Origin: Nitratifractor sp.
GTDB taxonomy: Bacteria; Campylobacterota; Campylobacteria; Campylobacterales; Sulfurovaceae
Assembly: GCA_015490055.1 (NCBI GenBank)
Contig: WFYP01000289.1
Span: forward strand, 1 to 5,469
Direction of reading: 5' to 3'
DNA length: 5,469 nucleotides
Shown here: positions 1-5,469 of the stretch, piece by piece
How positions within the stretch are numbered: position 1 is the first letter of the stretch
How the letters are laid out: the number at the start of each line of letters is the position of its first letter
The notes under the pieces: generated by a model
What the model saw: only the letters and a program-made list of their open reading frames with translations
Database searches by the model: none
Told to the model about the DNA's origin: nothing
Position numbers and translations under genes: made by a program

Positions 1-95
1 TTCCCACTCTAAAGGTGACAGGTGTTTAATTTAAAAATAAATTCAACACCTGTCACCTAATTGAAGTTAAACGCTAACCTCTTCTGTGTTTGTGG
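1..95 (-). other. Predicted untranslated leader of a leftward transcript
   Basis: Starting about seven bases past the -10 box at 102-107, a leftward transcript would begin near 95 and run out of the window. It contains no ATG and no plausible coding frame. It can fold into a small bulged stem-loop (63-84; GAAG/CTTC at the base, GTTA/TAAC at the tip) followed by the large palindrome hairpin (13-58). TTTAAC on the minus strand (66-71) recalls the core of the rRNA antitermination boxA, but the flanking bases match poorly. The leader is long and non-coding, which suits an rRNA or tRNA precursor better than an mRNA. The gene it serves cannot be seen. Confidence 0.35.
13..58. repeat. 46-base near-perfect palindrome, REP/RAYT-like repeat
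   Basis: The arms AGGTGACAGGTGTT (13-26) and AACACCTGTCACCT (45-58) are exact reverse complements. After one T/C mismatch (27 and 44) the pairing resumes for six A/T pairs (28-33 with 38-43), leaving a four-base A loop (34-37), so 20 of 21 positions pair. Neither side is followed by a T-run, which argues against a simple intrinsic terminator. The arm core GGTGACAGGTG resembles the GGTGACAGG-type palindromes that, from general knowledge, flank REP-associated tyrosine transposases (RAYT, Y1_Tnp) and scatter as REP/REPIN elements. That family assignment is inference from motif likeness; no transposase gene is in the window. It could instead be a structural or processing hairpin in the leader of the transcript that starts near 95. 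Confidence 0.7.
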
Positions 96-101
96 ACGCG
101 T

Positions 102-130
102 ATTATAGACAAATTATTCTTTATTGTCAA
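102..130 (-). promoter_or_regulatory. Consensus sigma-70 promoter pointing left, stable-RNA type
   Basis: On the minus strand TTGACA (125-130) and TATAAT (102-107) are both exact consensus hexamers separated by exactly 17 bases (108-124). The bases after the -10 box read ACGCGTCCAC, a GC-rich discriminator in an otherwise AT-rich region. GC-rich discriminators are known from rRNA and tRNA promoters under stringent (ppGpp) control. Most protein-gene promoters described in Campylobacterota lack a recognisable -35 box and rely on an extended -10 with periodic A/T upstream, so a full -35 here is notable. I infer that an rRNA or tRNA operon, or another highly expressed gene, starts beyond the left edge. 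Confidence 0.8.
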
Positions 131-157
131 GGGTTTTTAGAGGGTTTTTGTAAAAAA
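131..157 (-). promoter_or_regulatory. Phased A-tracts upstream of the -35 box, UP-element-like
   Basis: On the plus strand GGGTTTTT occurs twice, at 131-138 and 142-149, an 11-base period. A run of six A follows at 152-157, and more A/T runs extend to about 180. Read on the minus strand, these are A-tracts directly upstream of the consensus -35 box, the position where the RNA polymerase alpha C-terminal domain binds UP elements. Helically phased A-tracts also bend DNA. The sequence pattern is seen; its function as an UP element is inference. The AT-rich background makes some A-tracts expected by chance, but the repeated 8-mer is harder to dismiss. Confidence 0.45.
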
Positions 158-208
158 TGTTCATTTTATTGGTTTTTAATAAAATTGAACTTCCCAAAAA
201 GAGTTTAA

Positions 209-225
209 AGCCCATATATTGGGCT
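209..225 (-). terminator. Possible second terminator downstream of serA
   Basis: A 6-base stem, AGCCCA (209-214) with TGGGCT (220-225), closes a 5-base loop. On the minus strand it is followed by TTAAACTCTTTTT, a T-rich but interrupted tail whose T5 lies at 196-200. The stem is GC-rich for this genome. It would act as a backup stop about 120 bases past the serA stop codon and would also insulate the leftward promoter at 102-130 from read-through. The interrupted T-run keeps confidence moderate. Confidence 0.45.
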
Positions 226-307
226 ATCCCATCAGTATGTTACTTTATGAAACATATAAAAAATAAATGAGGAATAATCGAAAAATTTAAAGAGTATTAA
301 GAAAGTG

Positions 308-340
308 ACTCAACATAAAATGTATCTTTTTATGTTGAGT
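308..340 (-). terminator. Likely serA operon terminator hairpin
   Basis: ACTCAACATAAAA (308-320) pairs perfectly with TTTTATGTTGAGT (328-340), giving a 13-base stem with a 7-base loop, only seven bases beyond the serA stop codon. On the minus strand the tail is CACTTTCTTAAT, which is T-rich but not a clean T-run, so termination may be partial or the hairpin may mainly protect the mRNA 3' end. The stem is AT-rich apart from its base. Position and perfect pairing make it the best candidate end of the rpsA-serA transcript. Confidence 0.6.
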
Positions 341-347
341 AAAAATT

Positions 348-1940
348 TTATAGTGTTACTGCTCTTACACTAATACAAGCTGGAAGAGTTGATAACTCTT
401 CGATTAGTGCCTTTGGTATTTCATTATCTACTTTTATAACAGCTAGTGCATGACCATCGCTGTTTCTACCTAATCTAAAGTCTGATATATTAATATTATG
501 TTTAGCGATAGTAGAACCAACGCTTCCGATTACACCTGGCTCATCATTATTTTTAAATAGTATTAATTTTCCTTTTGGTTCTAAATCTAAAGTATAGTCA
601 TCTATCTCTACGACTCTTTGTACAGAGTCTTCGAATACTGTACCACTGATTTTAAGTGTATTTCCACTCTGAGTTGCTACTTTTACACTTAATAAGTTTT
701 TAAAACCTGTGCTAGAGTTAGAAGTCTCTTTCTTTATATCTATACCACGCTCAGCTGCAACATATTCAGCATTAACATAGTTAATTTGGTCAGCTAATGA
801 TTCACTAAGTACTCCAACTGTTGCAAATGTTGTTAGTGAATCTATATAATCACTAATATCACCTTCTGCAACTACTTTAATAGATTTGATTCCACTTTTT
901 GTAACTTGTGCAGCCATATTACCTAGTTTTTGTGCTAATTCTAAATATGGTCTTACATAGTCTGGAAGTTCATTCTCTTTAATTGGTAAATTAAGGGCAT
1001 TTGGGAATGAAACATTTCTAGCAGCTGCAATAGCATTTTCTGCTGCTTGTATTGCAATATTTCTTTGTGACTCTTTTGTGTTTGCTCCAAGATGTGGAGT
1101 AACTGTTACATTATTTAAATCTAGTAAGGGATGGTCAGTTGCTGGCTCTTTATTGAAAACATCAATTCCTGCCATTGCAATTTTACCACTTTTTAAACCT
1201 TCTACAAGAGCTTCTTCATTATATAGTCCACCTCTTGCACAGTTAATTAATACTACACCATCTTTCATTTTAGCAATCTCTTTAGCACCAATCATATCGA
1301 TAGTCTCTTCAGTTTTTGGTGTGTGAATTGTAATAATATCACATGCTAAAATATCATCGAAATTTTTAGTATAAGTAACATCTAAATCTGTTGCTTTACT
1401 TGGGTCTATATATGGGTCGTAAGTAATTACATCCATCTCAAAAGCTTTTGCTCTTTTTGAAACACGAGAACCTATATTTCCAAAACCAATTACACCAAGT
1501 TTTTTATCTTTAAGTTCAGTACCATACCAATCTTGTCGTCTCCACACTCTATCTTGTTTTAAATTATTATGAGCATATGGAAATTGGCGAACACACGAAA
1601 GCATATGAGTCATTGTAAGTTCAACGGCAGCTATCGTGTTTGCAGTAGGTACATTCATTACAACAATACCTTGCTTACTACAAGCATCAATATCTACATT
1701 ATCTACACCAACACCAGCTCTTACAATTGCTTTTAAATTTTTTGCATGCTCTAATAGATAGCTATCTACATCTGTAGAGCTTCTTGTAATAATTACATCA
1801 GCATCTACAATAATCTCTTCTACTAATTTATCTTTTGGCTCATCTGCGGCATTAATATACTCTATATCAGAGCTATTCTCTAATATATCCAAGCCACTTT
1901 GATGAATATGGTCACACACAACAATTTTATATTTAGACAT
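348..1940 (-). CDS. serA: D-3-phosphoglycerate dehydrogenase, long form
   Basis: This 530-residue cytosolic enzyme oxidises 3-phosphoglycerate to 3-phosphohydroxypyruvate with NAD+, the first step of serine synthesis. The N-terminal substrate-binding part contains VRAGVGVDNVD (73-83). The Rossmann domain carries GFGNIG (152-157), with acidic D175 at the end of the second strand as expected for NAD preference. The catalytic trio of the D-2-hydroxyacid dehydrogenases is present: R236 in CARGG, E265 in NKEP, H283 in TPHLGA. Residues of about 320-455 match the allosteric substrate-binding (ASB) domain of long-form enzymes, and about 458-530 form an ACT domain (DEPGVIG, then HNINISDFRLGR), the usual site of serine feedback. 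Length agrees with long forms such as the Bacillus and Mycobacterium enzymes and exceeds the roughly 410 residues of E. coli SerA. The ATG start has AGGA (1949-1952) eight bases upstream. It follows rpsA by 16 bases, so it is probably cotranscribed. No broken or missing residues seen. Confidence 0.97.
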   Translation of the reverse strand: MSKYKIVVCDHIHQSGLDILENSSDIEYINAADEPKDKLVEEIIVDADVIITRSSTDVDSYLLEHAKNLKAIVRAGVGVDNVDIDACSKQGIVVMNVPTANTIAAVELTMTHMLSCVRQFPYAHNNLKQDRVWRRQDWYGTELKDKKLGVIGFGNIGSRVSKRAKAFEMDVITYDPYIDPSKATDLDVTYTKNFDDILACDIITIHTPKTEETIDMIGAKEIAKMKDGVVLINCARGGLYNEEALVEGLKSGKIAMAGIDVFNKEPATDHPLLDLNNVTVTPHLGANTKESQRNIAIQAAENAIAAARNVSFPNALNLPIKENELPDYVRPYLELAQKLGNMAAQVTKSGIKSIKVVAEGDISDYIDSLTTFATVGVLSESLADQINYVNAEYVAAERGIDIKKETSNSSTGFKNLLSVKVATQSGNTLKISGTVFEDSVQRVVEIDDYTLDLEPKGKLILFKNNDEPGVIGSVGSTIAKHNINISDFRLGRNSDGHALAVIKVDNEIPKALIEELSTLPACISVRAVTL

Positions 1941-1956
1941 TCAATTATTCCTAGCC

Positions 1957-3594
1957 TTATTTTTTATTTATGATATCACCAAGTTTAATAGATGTATCAT
2001 CACTATATTGTGCTAAAGCCTCTTTCTCTTTTTGACGCTCTAATCTTCTTACAGAAGCTCTAATTCTATCTTTTTTAGGGTCAATAAATACAAGAACAGC
2101 TTGAATCTCTTGACCTTTCTCTAACTCTTCAGCTTTTAATGGAGCTAAATCTTCTAATCTAATTAATGCATCTACACCATCTTCTAATGCTATAAATACA
2201 CCAAAGTCTTTAACATCTTTAACTGTACCAGTAACAATATCACCTAACTTATGCTTAGCTGCAAACTCTTCTGCAGGTGATTTTTCTAATGCTTTTTTAC
2301 TTAAAGATACTTTTCCGTTATCTCTGTTGATATCTATTATTTTTACTTCTACACTATCACCAGATTTTAAAATATCTTTACACTTAACACTTTTATCCCA
2401 AGAACACTCTTGATTGTGTAGTAAACCTTCGATTTCACCAAGCTTAACAAAAGCTCCAAAATCTGTTACAGAAGATACTTCACCAGTAACTACATCTCCA
2501 ACTCTATTGTTAGCACTAAATTTTTCTATAGGTTTTGGAAGAAGTTTCTTAAGACTAACTCTTAATCTTCTATTCTCTTTATCAATTTCTATAATTTCAA
2601 CATCTATATCTTCGCCAACAGTTAAGTAATCTTTAGGGTGTTTTACATTTTTATCCCAAGAGATTTCTGAAACGTGTAAGAATGCTTCTAAATCTTCACC
2701 TAAATCAACAAATGCACCATATGGTTCAATATTGCTAACTGTTACTTTAATAGTATCACCAACTTCAATAATTTCATCTATTTTTTCCCAAGGATCTGGA
2801 TTAGCATCTTTAATAGATAGTGATAGATGACGCTTTTTCTTATCGTAATCTAGCATTACAACTTTAACCTCATCACCCTCATTGTAATATTTAGAAGGAT
2901 TAACAGGTCCTTTATGAGAAATTTGAGAATAGTGAACTAAACCATCAACTCCACCAACATCTACAAACATACCATAACTTGTTATCTTTTTAACAATACC
3001 AGTAACTGGCTCAGTAGCATTTGCTATTGCATCAACAACTTCTTGAACTTTACCTTTTTCTCTCTCTATAAGCTCTTTTCTAGAAACTACAACAGAACCA
3101 CTATCTTTATCTACTTTAACAATAACAGCTTTAACTTTTTTTCCTATTGGATTAGTTTTACTGCTTACATAAGATAATGTACGAGGCATAAAAAACTCTA
3201 AGCCATCACAATCTACAATATAACCACCTTTATTTTTCTTAGTGATTGTACCCTCTATAATGTACTCTTGCTCTTCATCATACTCTGCAACAAATTCATT
3301 CATTGCAGCTCTTTTTTGAGCTAAATCGTAAGATACGATTGGTCTCTCACCTTTGTAACCAGTGATAACAACTTCTATTTTGTCACCCTCTTTAAAATCT
3401 TCACCTTTAAGTTGTTCTAATGAAATTATTGCCTCATTTTTTCTTCCAATGTCAATAATAGCTTGATTATCCTCTTCGCTAATTCTAACTATTATACCCT
3501 CAACTAAATCGCTGCCGCTCTCTTCTTTTTTAAAAGACTCTTCAAGCATTGCTTCAAAGTCTACATCTTCAATTTCGATATCTTCGAACTTCAT
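1957..3594 (-). CDS. rpsA: 30S ribosomal protein S1
   Basis: S1 (545 residues) binds mRNA on the small ribosomal subunit and helps initiate translation, especially on weakly ribosome-bound or structured messages. Six S1/OB-fold repeats are visible at roughly 29-90, 109-174, 194-262, 278-348, 365-433 and 449-516. Repeats 3 to 6 show the typical pattern of G-x-V followed by Y/F-G-x-F and an L/I-x-x-S-x-K/R ending, for example TSYGMFVDVGG (205-215), EPYGAFVDLGE (290-300), TDFGAFVKLGE (377-387) and KDFGVFIALED (462-472). Repeats 1 and 2, which anchor E. coli S1 to the ribosome through protein S2, are more diverged, as usual. The acidic N-terminus (FEDIEIEDVDFEAMLEES) is typical. Length is close to the 557 residues of E. 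coli S1. The ATG start has AAGGA (plus-strand 3603-3607) eight bases upstream and its own likely promoter. serA follows after 16 bases. Confidence 0.97.
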   Translation of the reverse strand: MKFEDIEIEDVDFEAMLEESFKKEESGSDLVEGIIVRISEEDNQAIIDIGRKNEAIISLEQLKGEDFKEGDKIEVVITGYKGERPIVSYDLAQKRAAMNEFVAEYDEEQEYIIEGTITKKNKGGYIVDCDGLEFFMPRTLSYVSSKTNPIGKKVKAVIVKVDKDSGSVVVSRKELIEREKGKVQEVVDAIANATEPVTGIVKKITSYGMFVDVGGVDGLVHYSQISHKGPVNPSKYYNEGDEVKVVMLDYDKKKRHLSLSIKDANPDPWEKIDEIIEVGDTIKVTVSNIEPYGAFVDLGEDLEAFLHVSEISWDKNVKHPKDYLTVGEDIDVEIIEIDKENRRLRVSLKKLLPKPIEKFSANNRVGDVVTGEVSSVTDFGAFVKLGEIEGLLHNQECSWDKSVKCKDILKSGDSVEVKIIDINRDNGKVSLSKKALEKSPAEEFAAKHKLGDIVTGTVKDVKDFGVFIALEDGVDALIRLEDLAPLKAEELEKGQEIQAVLVFIDPKKDRIRASVRRLERQKEKEALAQYSDDTSIKLGDIINKK

Positions 3595-3602
3595 TAACCT
3601 AT

Positions 3603-3633
3603 TCCTTAATTACCAAATATGGCAATAATTATA
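3603..3633 (-). promoter_or_regulatory. rpsA promoter -10 box and ribosome binding site
   Basis: In the ispH-rpsA spacer the minus strand reads TAGTATAATTATTGCC, with an exact TATAAT at 3628-3633 and a long A/T-rich stretch upstream (3634-3675) but no clear TTGACA. This is the usual appearance of sigma-70 promoters in Campylobacterota. Transcription would start near 3621 and give a short leader of about 27 bases. The Shine-Dalgarno site AAGGA lies at 3603-3607, eight bases before the ATG. This would let rpsA-serA be expressed above the level set by the upstream genes. TATAAT can arise by chance in such AT-rich DNA. Confidence 0.55.
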
Positions 3634-3717
3634 CTATTTTTTATTTAAAATGAATAGAAAATCTGAATTTAAGTAATATTTTAATGAAATATGTAGGGTT
3701 TTGTAAGATTTTAAGAG

Positions 3718-4554
3718 CTATTTTCTTAGCTCTTCTATTTTGTTTATTACCTTTTGTATTATCCAATCAGGAGTTGAAGCACCTGCACTTATTCCACACT
3801 TCTCTTTACCTTCAAACCAAGATTTCTCTAACTCATCTTCGTTTTCTATATGGTAACTATCTTTACAATAACTTTTAGAAATATGTTGTAACTGCTTTGT
3901 ATTAGATGAATTTTTACCGCCAATTATAATCATAACATCACTTTTTTTTGCTAACTCTGCTGTTGCATCTTGATTTTCAAATGTTGCATTACAAATTGTA
4001 TTAAAAACCCTAAGCTCTGCAACTCTTACAGCCAATGCTGCTACAATTTTTTTATACTCTTCTGGCTTTCTTGTTGTTTGAGCAACTATTGCAACTTTAC
4101 TACCTAGCGCTAAGCCAACCACCTCTTCTGGGCTTAAAACTATATAAGTTCTTTCACTATCTACTGAGTAGCTTGCTACACCTTTAATCTCCGGATGATT
4201 TTTATCCCCAAAAATAACTATAGTATAACCCTCTTTACTCATCTTCTCTACTATCTGTTGTGGAGTTGTAACATATGGACAAGTTGCATTAATTATCTTT
4301 TTACCATTTTGTTTTAAAGTTTTTAATTTATCTTTGGTAATCCCATGAGTTCTAATTACTAAAGTATCATAATTCATTGCATCTTCAAGTTCATCCACAA
4401 GTCCAACATTAAACTCATCTTTAAGGCGATTTATCTCGTCTTTATTATGAATCAACGGACCAAAAGTAGCACTATTTGGGTGCTCTTCAGCAATTTTAAT
4501 AGCTCTTTTAACTCCATAACAAAAGCCATAACTCTTAGCTAACTCTATCTTCAT
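3718..4554 (-). CDS. ispH: 4-hydroxy-3-methylbut-2-enyl diphosphate reductase
   Basis: IspH (also LytB) is a cytosolic iron-sulfur enzyme that reduces HMBPP to isopentenyl and dimethylallyl diphosphate, the last step of the MEP isoprenoid pathway. The three cysteines that hold the cluster are present: C12 in GFCYGVKRA, C92 in NATCPYV and C188 in NTICNAT. Substrate-pocket residues are also in place: H36 in PLIHN, H70 in RTHG, H120 and E122 in GDKNHPE, QTT (159-161), S216-S217-N218 in KNSSNT, and S260 in SAGASTP. At 278 residues it is slightly shorter than the roughly 316 of the E. coli enzyme, lacking only C-terminal tail. The ATG is set by AAAGG six bases upstream and by the overlap with aroA: the first 20 bases of ispH lie inside the end of aroA, in another frame. 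No clear terminator follows, so read-through into rpsA is possible. Confidence 0.97.
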   Translation of the reverse strand: MKIELAKSYGFCYGVKRAIKIAEEHPNSATFGPLIHNKDEINRLKDEFNVGLVDELEDAMNYDTLVIRTHGITKDKLKTLKQNGKKIINATCPYVTTPQQIVEKMSKEGYTIVIFGDKNHPEIKGVASYSVDSERTYIVLSPEEVVGLALGSKVAIVAQTTRKPEEYKKIVAALAVRVAELRVFNTICNATFENQDATAELAKKSDVMIIIGGKNSSNTKQLQHISKSYCKDSYHIENEDELEKSWFEGKEKCGISAGASTPDWIIQKVINKIEELRK

Positions 4555-5469
4555 TCTCTACCTTTGTAATCTCTTTTAATATATCAAAGAAGTTTGGGAA
4601 TGATGTATCTATACACTCTACATCATTAATCTGCATACCACTTAACAAGCCTGCAATAGCAAAACTCATAGCAATTCTATGGTCTCCACAGCTATCTATT
4701 ATAGTAGAATTTATACTACCACCCACAATTTCATAACCATCTTCATACTCTTTGCACTCAACACCACAACTCTTAAGCCCATTAATTACTGAGCTAATTC
4801 TATCGCTCTCTTTAACTCTAAGCTCTTTTGCATTTTTTACCACACTAACACCATCGGCAACTGCCATAGCAATAGCAAGTGCTGGCAACTCATCTATAAG
4901 CCAAGCTATATTAGAATCTACCGTAATTGCCTTTAACTTACCACTATAGCTTACTTTAATATCACCTATAGGCTCATATTTATCCTCTTTTTGCACAAAC
5001 TCAACATTTGCACCCATTCTCTTTAGAGCCAAATACGACTCTACTCTTGTAGGGTTAAGTGTAACATCTTTTATTACAACTTTTGCATCTTTTACAATAG
5101 TAGCTGCAACTGCAAAGAAAAATCCACTTGATGGGTCTGCCGGCACTCTTATATCTAACGGCTCAAGAGGCTTGTTAATCGGTGTTATCTCTATCCACTC
5201 TTTGCCATCTTTTTGTAGATTGTTAATCTCTACACCCATGCCCTTTAACATCCGCTCAGTATGGTCTCGACTTAGCAAATTTTCTCTGTAGTAACTTTTA
5301 CCATCAGCATTTAAAGCGGCTAAAATCATTGCCGATTTTACTTGTGCCGAGTCTATTTTAGATTCAAACTCAAACGACTTTAATTTTCCACCTCTAATAT
5401 GCAAAGGTGCTTTATCTCCATTCTCTCTGCCATCTATTTTAGCACCAATCTCTCTAAGTGGATTAGCAA
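4535..5469 (-). CDS. aroA: 3-phosphoshikimate 1-carboxyvinyltransferase (EPSP synthase), class II type, 5' end missing
   Basis: EPSP synthase joins phosphoenolpyruvate to shikimate-3-phosphate on the way to chorismate. The open frame runs off the right edge: 21 sense codons precede the TTG at 5402-5404 and include LREIGAKIDGRENGD, matching conserved EPSPS sequence (PLRQMGA-IDGRE), so that TTG is not the start. The visible 310 residues are the C-terminal three quarters; about 115 should be missing. Counting from the Ala codon at 5467, I see SAQVK (40-44), RDHTE (67-71), NPTR (138-141), catalytic Asp in IDELP (192), KESDR (219-223; its Glu matches E. coli E341) and GDHR (261-264). SAQ-x-K, R-x-H-x-E and N-x-T-R are the signature motifs of class II, the CP4-like form that tolerates glyphosate, whereas class I enzymes such as E. 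coli AroA differ there. Tolerance itself is inferred from family. It ends with TAA inside the start of ispH. Confidence 0.96.
   Translation of the reverse strand, partial: ANPLREIGAKIDGRENGDKAPLHIRGGKLKSFEFESKIDSAQVKSAMILAALNADGKSYYRENLLSRDHTERMLKGMGVEINNLQKDGKEWIEITPINKPLEPLDIRVPADPSSGFFFAVAATIVKDAKVVIKDVTLNPTRVESYLALKRMGANVEFVQKEDKYEPIGDIKVSYSGKLKAITVDSNIAWLIDELPALAIAMAVADGVSVVKNAKELRVKESDRISSVINGLKSCGVECKEYEDGYEIVGGSINSTIIDSCGDHRIAMSFAIAGLLSGMQINDVECIDTSFPNFFDILKEITKVENEDRVS

Larger units (their letters stand above)
1..347. other. Intergenic region downstream of serA, no credible gene
   Basis: This stretch has no open reading frame with a convincing start, ribosome binding site and protein-like composition. 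From right to left it holds a strong hairpin next to the serA stop (308-340), a second hairpin followed by a T-rich run on the minus strand (209-225), A/T tracts (131-180), a consensus minus-strand promoter (102-130), and a leader-like stretch ending in a long palindrome (13-58). The part between 226 and 307 is very AT-rich and shows only a weak 6-base inverted repeat (236-241 with 251-256). Whatever the promoter drives lies outside the window to the left. Confidence 0.8.

Noticed and set aside
13..58. The long palindrome as an intrinsic terminator.
   Set aside because: Neither strand has a T-run after the stem: the minus strand continues TTAGAGTGGG and the plus strand AATTGAAG.
236..256. Inverted repeat TATGTT / AACATA.
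   Set aside because: Only six A/T-rich pairs around a nine-base loop, expected by chance in this composition.
157..270. Plus-strand open frame of 37 codons starting at an ATG at 157, hydrophobic then basic, superficially like a small membrane peptide or toxin.
   Set aside because: No well-placed ribosome binding site or promoter, composition is what AT-rich DNA gives by chance, and it runs straight through the 209-225 hairpin.
1078..1326. Plus-strand open frame of 82 codons.
   Set aside because: It lies wholly antisense to the well-supported serA gene, within the Rossmann domain and catalytic region, and encodes no recognisable protein.
2414..2629. Plus-strand open frame of 71 codons.
   Set aside because: Antisense shadow of S1 repeats 4 and 5 in rpsA; low-complexity Ser/Leu/Thr composition.
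3684..3878. Plus-strand open frame of 64 codons starting in the ispH-rpsA spacer, with a hydrophobic N-terminus.
   Set aside because: Most of it is antisense to the conserved C-terminal part of ispH, and no ribosome binding site or promoter is evident on that strand.
4752..4949. Plus-strand open frame of 65 codons.
   Set aside because: Antisense to the conserved KESDR region of aroA; Ser/Leu-rich shadow translation.
5402..5404. TTG codon as a possible aroA start.
   Set aside because: The frame stays open to the window edge and the upstream codons encode conserved EPSP synthase sequence, so the true start is outside the window.

Overview
The window is AT-rich (about one third G+C by eye). 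All four protein genes lie on the minus strand, so they read right to left as aroA (5' part beyond the right edge), ispH, rpsA, serA. From memory, this order with pheS-pheT further upstream is a familiar block in Campylobacterota (Helicobacter, Campylobacter and relatives). The long-form SerA, six-domain S1, class II-type EPSP synthase and A/T-rich codon use fit that phylum. The direct rpsA-serA junction suggests a relative of Sulfurimonas, Sulfurovum or Arcobacter more than Helicobacter or Campylobacter. The genus cannot be fixed from the window.

Region by region: 4535-5469 holds the last 310 codons of aroA (shikimate pathway). It overlaps the start of ispH by 20 bases, so the two are probably translationally coupled. 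ispH (3718-4554) performs the last step of the MEP isoprenoid pathway. A 122-base spacer with a TATAAT box and a Shine-Dalgarno site precedes rpsA (1957-3594), ribosomal protein S1. serA (348-1940), the first enzyme of serine synthesis, starts only 16 bases after rpsA and should share its transcript. The genes form an essential growth operon (aromatic precursors, isoprenoids, translation, serine), with rpsA-serA able to be boosted by an internal promoter.

The left 347 bases contain no credible gene and are the least routine part of the window. Just downstream of serA are two hairpins that could end the operon transcript (308-340 and 209-225). Further left is a minus-strand promoter that matches the sigma-70 consensus exactly (TTGACA, 17 bases, TATAAT). 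It has phased A-tracts upstream and a GC-rich discriminator, a layout typical of rRNA or tRNA operons. Its transcript would leave the window at the left edge and would carry, within its first 95 bases, an almost perfect 46-base palindrome (13-58) that resembles REP/RAYT-associated repeats. No new multi-gene system is visible; the stable-RNA-like promoter combined with the palindrome is what most deserves a second look.
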